From Bacteroidales bacterium (GTDB lineage: Bacteria > Bacteroidota > Bacteroidia > Bacteroidales > UBA12077), in contig DAOVYZ010000117.1 of the NCBI GenBank assembly GCA_030635365.1, positions 1-8,681 of the forward strand: a stretch of 8,681 bases of DNA, in the 5' to 3' direction. Both the position numbers and the translations under genes were made by a program. Under the pieces are notes generated by a model. The model worked only from the letters and a program-made list of their open reading frames with translations. It did no database searches and was not told where the DNA came from. Below, piece by piece: positions 6,558-8,681 of the stretch. How positions within the stretch are numbered: the first letter of the stretch is position 1; every line of letters starts with the position of its first letter.

Positions 6558-7535
6558 TTAAAAAAGTAAATCTTCTGTTGATATTGAATTTGCGCAATTA
6601 AAATGCCCTTCAGGACAATTTTTTAAACCATGCAATCCGCAAGGACGACAACTAAGGTTTTCATCTGTTTCAACAATCTTGGATTTTTCAGATAGTGGGC
6701 CAAAACCAAAATCGGGAATAGTTGAACAAAATACAGCTGTAATAGGAGCATTCATTGAAGAAGCCATATGCATGGGTGCGGAATCATTTACATAATTCAT
6801 AGTTGCATTTGACATTAATGCTGAAGTTTGAAGAAGTGTTAATTCTCCACATAAATTTGAGATACTATTATTGTTACTCTGAGATATTATCTCATCACAG
6901 GCATTTTTATCATTTGCTGCCCCAATTAGGAAAACCTGATATTTAGAATCAATATTATTAATCAAATCAATCCATTTTAATCGTGGAAATTGTTTTGTGA
7001 ACCATACTGATGTTGGTGCTATACAAATGTAAGGTTTCATCTTATATTGGGCAACTACCTGATAATCTTCATCTGTTGGGTATAGTTTGGGTTTAGCTGG
7101 GGAGCTATCTGTAATATCTTTTATTAACTCAATATTTCTTTCTGCCTCATGTTTTCCATTACCAATATCATGTTTTATTTTTTGTGTATAAAAAATTGAA
7201 AATGGATTTTTATCAAAACCAACTTTAATTTTACTTTTTGAAAATGCTGTTATAAATCCTGTTGACACGAATCTTTGAAGATTTACAACATAATCATATT
7301 TTTTGCTTCTTATTAATTTAAGTATACGAAATAGATTTTTCTTTTTATTCTTTTTTTTATCCCAAATTAATATGTTGGAGATATAAGGGTGATTTTGCAA
7401 AAGTGTTTCATTTCCCTTCCGTACTAAAAAATCAATTTGAGAATCAGGGTAAAATTTATGTAATTTCTCTATTACAGGAGTTGCTAAAATAACATCTCCT
7501 ATAAAAGCAGTTTGTATTATTAGAAATTTTATCAT
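6558..7535 (-). CDS. Glycosyltransferase family 9, ADP-heptose:LPS heptosyltransferase-like
   Basis: The 325-residue protein has the GT9/GT-B plan. The N-terminal Rossmann domain starts MIKFLIIQTAFIGDVILATP, with the conserved G13-D14 pair. A second Rossmann domain starts near YICIAPTSVW (169-178) with the FTKQFPRLKW motif (179-188). The donor-site motif NDSAPMHMAS is at 250-259. It resembles WaaF (heptosyltransferase II) more than WaaC, but donor and acceptor cannot be fixed from sequence. Near the end are four cysteines (296, 299, 307, 314) in CxxC...CPxGHxxC spacing, a motif that recurs in part of this family and could bind metal or form disulfides. It lies 3 bases from both dapD and the WaaE-like gene, so it is almost certainly in one transcript with them. 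It acts at the cytoplasmic face of the inner membrane on lipid A-core. Confidence 0.9.
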   Translation of the reverse strand: MIKFLIIQTAFIGDVILATPVIEKLHKFYPDSQIDFLVRKGNETLLQNHPYISNILIWDKKKNKKKNLFRILKLIRSKKYDYVVNLQRFVSTGFITAFSKSKIKVGFDKNPFSIFYTQKIKHDIGNGKHEAERNIELIKDITDSSPAKPKLYPTDEDYQVVAQYKMKPYICIAPTSVWFTKQFPRLKWIDLINNIDSKYQVFLIGAANDKNACDEIISQSNNNSISNLCGELTLLQTSALMSNATMNYVNDSAPMHMASSMNAPITAVFCSTIPDFGFGPLSEKSKIVETDENLSCRPCGLHGLKNCPEGHFNCANSISTEDLLF

Positions 7536-7538
7536 GTA

Positions 7539-8360
7539 TTACACAGCAACATTATATTCTCTTAAAGCGTCATTTAGAGATGTTTTAAGATTTGTTGATT
7601 CTTTTCTTTCACCAATAATTAATGCACATGGCACTTGATATTCTCCTGCATTAAACTTCTTAGTTTGCGTACCAGGTATAACTACAGATCTGGAAGGAAC
7701 GATGCCCTTATATTCAATTGGCTCTGATCCTGAGACATCAATTATTTTGGTAGATTTGGTAATAACAACATTGGCACCTAAAACAGCTTCTTTTTCAATG
7801 TGGACACCTTCAACAATAATACATCTTGAGCCGATGAAACAATCATCTTCAATTATAACAGGTGCTGCCTGAACAGGTTCCAATACCCCTCCGATACCAA
7901 CGCCACCACTTAAATGAACATTTCTTCCTATTTGTGCGCAAGAACCAACAGTAGCCCATGTGTCAACCATGGTCCCGGAATTTACATAAGCCCCAATGTT
8001 AATGTACGATGGCATCATAATTACATCTTTTGCTACGTAAGAACCATAACGCGCAATCGCATGTGGAACAACTCTTACTCCTAACTTATCGTAACCGGTT
8101 TTAAGATTAATTTTATCATGAAACTCAAATGGGCCTACCTTTGTTACTTCCATTTTTTGAATTGGGAAATATAAAATAACAGCTTTTTTTATCCATTCAT
8201 TTACCTGCCAACTATTATCTGCTGTTGGCTCAGCTACTCTTACCTTACCTTTATCAAGAAGTTCGATTACATTTTTGATAGTATCTTTTGTATTTTTATC
8301 TTTTAATAATGATCTGTTTTCCCAAGCAGATTCTATAATTTTTTTATATTCCGAAAACAT
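7539..8360 (-). CDS. dapD: 2,3,4,5-tetrahydropyridine-2,6-dicarboxylate N-succinyltransferase
   Basis: The 273-residue length is normal for DapD. An alpha-helical N-terminal domain contains RVAEP (41-45) and WQVNEWIKKAVIL (51-63). The left-handed beta-helix of hexapeptide repeats (about 100-230) includes NIGAYVNSGTMVDTWATVGS and GGVGIGGVLEPVQAAPVII. The C-terminus VPCALIIGERKEST...SLNDALRE is near-invariant in the family. The enzyme uses succinyl-CoA to acylate tetrahydrodipicolinate, the committed step of the succinylase route to meso-diaminopimelate (peptidoglycan) and lysine. Its presence implies this route rather than relying only on the DapL aminotransferase or Ddh shortcuts. It is the first gene of the minus-strand unit ending with the two LPS-type glycosyltransferases. 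The ATG at 8360 has no Shine-Dalgarno sequence, and I found no exact TAnnTTTG upstream on this strand. Confidence 0.97.
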   Translation of the reverse strand: MFSEYKKIIESAWENRSLLKDKNTKDTIKNVIELLDKGKVRVAEPTADNSWQVNEWIKKAVILYFPIQKMEVTKVGPFEFHDKINLKTGYDKLGVRVVPHAIARYGSYVAKDVIMMPSYINIGAYVNSGTMVDTWATVGSCAQIGRNVHLSGGVGIGGVLEPVQAAPVIIEDDCFIGSRCIIVEGVHIEKEAVLGANVVITKSTKIIDVSGSEPIEYKGIVPSRSVVIPGTQTKKFNAGEYQVPCALIIGERKESTNLKTSLNDALREYNVAV

Positions 8361-8532
8361 ATTTTATTGTTTTATTTCGTTGTAATATCATACTAGAATG
8401 CGAAGATAACTAAAAAAAGATATGCAAAAAAGACTTGCAAAATTGTATAGTTGTATATAGCAATGGATGTTTAAAATGTATAGGGAACGTTAAAGATTGT
8501 TAATTTGTAATAAAAGTAAAATAAGCATAATT

Positions 8533-8540
8533 TATATTTG
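8533..8540 (+). promoter_or_regulatory. Candidate Bacteroidota -7 promoter element for the right-edge gene
   Basis: TATATTTG fits TAnnTTTG exactly. Transcription would begin near 8546, giving a leader of about 14 bases to the TTG at 8560. The nearest upstream TTTG (8504-8507) is 25 bases away, slightly beyond the usual 17-23 spacing, so the -33 half is weak. Confidence 0.4.
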
Positions 8541-8559
8541 TGTGATAAAGATAAGTAAT

Positions 8560-8681
8560 TTGAATACGAGGAATCTTAGAAAATATCTACTATTGGGGTT
8601 TGCAATTATAATGTTAAATTCTGTTTATGGACAGGAAGAAGATAGCTTATATTATTTTTATGGACGGGTTGTAAGTAAACA
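8560..8681 (+). CDS. N-terminus of an exported protein (3' truncated by window edge)
   Basis: The frame runs open from a stop at 8491 to the right edge. From the TTG at 8560 it reads MNTRNLRKYLLLGFAIIMLN then SVYGQEEDSLYYFYGRVVSK. This is a classic signal peptide: basic start (R, R, K), hydrophobic core of about 12 residues and a probable cleavage after VYG or VYGQ. Starting at the only in-frame ATG (8611) would remove the basic region and most of the hydrophobic core, so a non-ATG start is likely. A GTG at 8542 (adding MIKISN) is the alternative, but the TATATTTG element at 8533-8540 would place the transcript start after it. The mature protein begins with acidic residues followed by YFYGRVVS. 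That could be the first strand of a carboxypeptidase-regulatory-like beta-sandwich, as found at the start of many Bacteroidota surface proteins; this is a guess from a few residues. It diverges from dapD. Confidence 0.6.
   Translation, partial: MNTRNLRKYLLLGFAIIMLNSVYGQEEDSLYYFYGRVVSK

Noticed and set aside
8443..8458. Adjacent repeats TTGTATAG and TTGTATAT in the dapD-edge gene gap as a possible operator
   Set aside because: Only two short A+T-rich copies with no symmetry or recurrence elsewhere in the window; chance is likely.

Overview
The window looks like chromosomal DNA from a member of the Bacteroidota. It is strongly A+T-rich, Shine-Dalgarno sequences are mostly absent, and a few intergenic gaps contain the TAnnTTTG promoter element typical of the phylum. 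Ribosomal protein S16 carries the long Glu/Lys/Ala-rich tail seen in Bacteroidota, and a DUF2807 'GSG-repeat' exported protein is present. I cannot place it below phylum level with confidence. I see no mobile element, CRISPR array, tRNA or rRNA, and no gene-free stretch longer than about 200 bases.

Layout, left to right. Bases 2-959 (+): the 3' end of rpsP (S16) followed by rimM, a ribosome-assembly pair. Bases 956-3275 (-): a two-gene unit with a membrane-anchored nucleotide-sugar 4,6-dehydratase of the CapD/WbpM/PglF type, overlapping a hotdog-fold acyl-CoA thioesterase that ends within the rimM stop codon. Bases 3392-4114 (+): an exported DUF2807 beta-repeat protein. A hairpin at 4123-4143 appears to terminate it and the convergent gene behind it. 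Bases 4146-4709 (-): a TsaC/YrdC threonylcarbamoyl-AMP synthase for tRNA t6A. Bases 4907-5791 (+): a family-2 glycosyltransferase standing alone on this strand. Bases 5778-8360 (-): a compact unit transcribed dapD, then a GT9 heptosyltransferase-like gene, then a WaaE/KdtX-like GT2, with 3-base gaps. Bases 8560-8681 (+): the start of a secreted or surface protein that runs off the window, diverging from dapD.

How the genes fit together. Much of the window concerns the cell envelope. The dehydratase would make a modified UDP-sugar for surface polysaccharide or protein glycans. The GT9 and WaaE-like enzymes resemble lipopolysaccharide-core glycosyltransferases, and DapD supplies the diaminopimelate/lysine branch that feeds peptidoglycan. 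The rpsP-rimM pair and tsaC are translation housekeeping genes. I found no convincing undescribed system. The most unusual points are the recent-looking 39-residue tandem duplication in the S16 tail, the joining of dapD to LPS-core-type glycosyltransferases in one transcription unit, and a probable TTG-started secreted protein close behind a consensus promoter.
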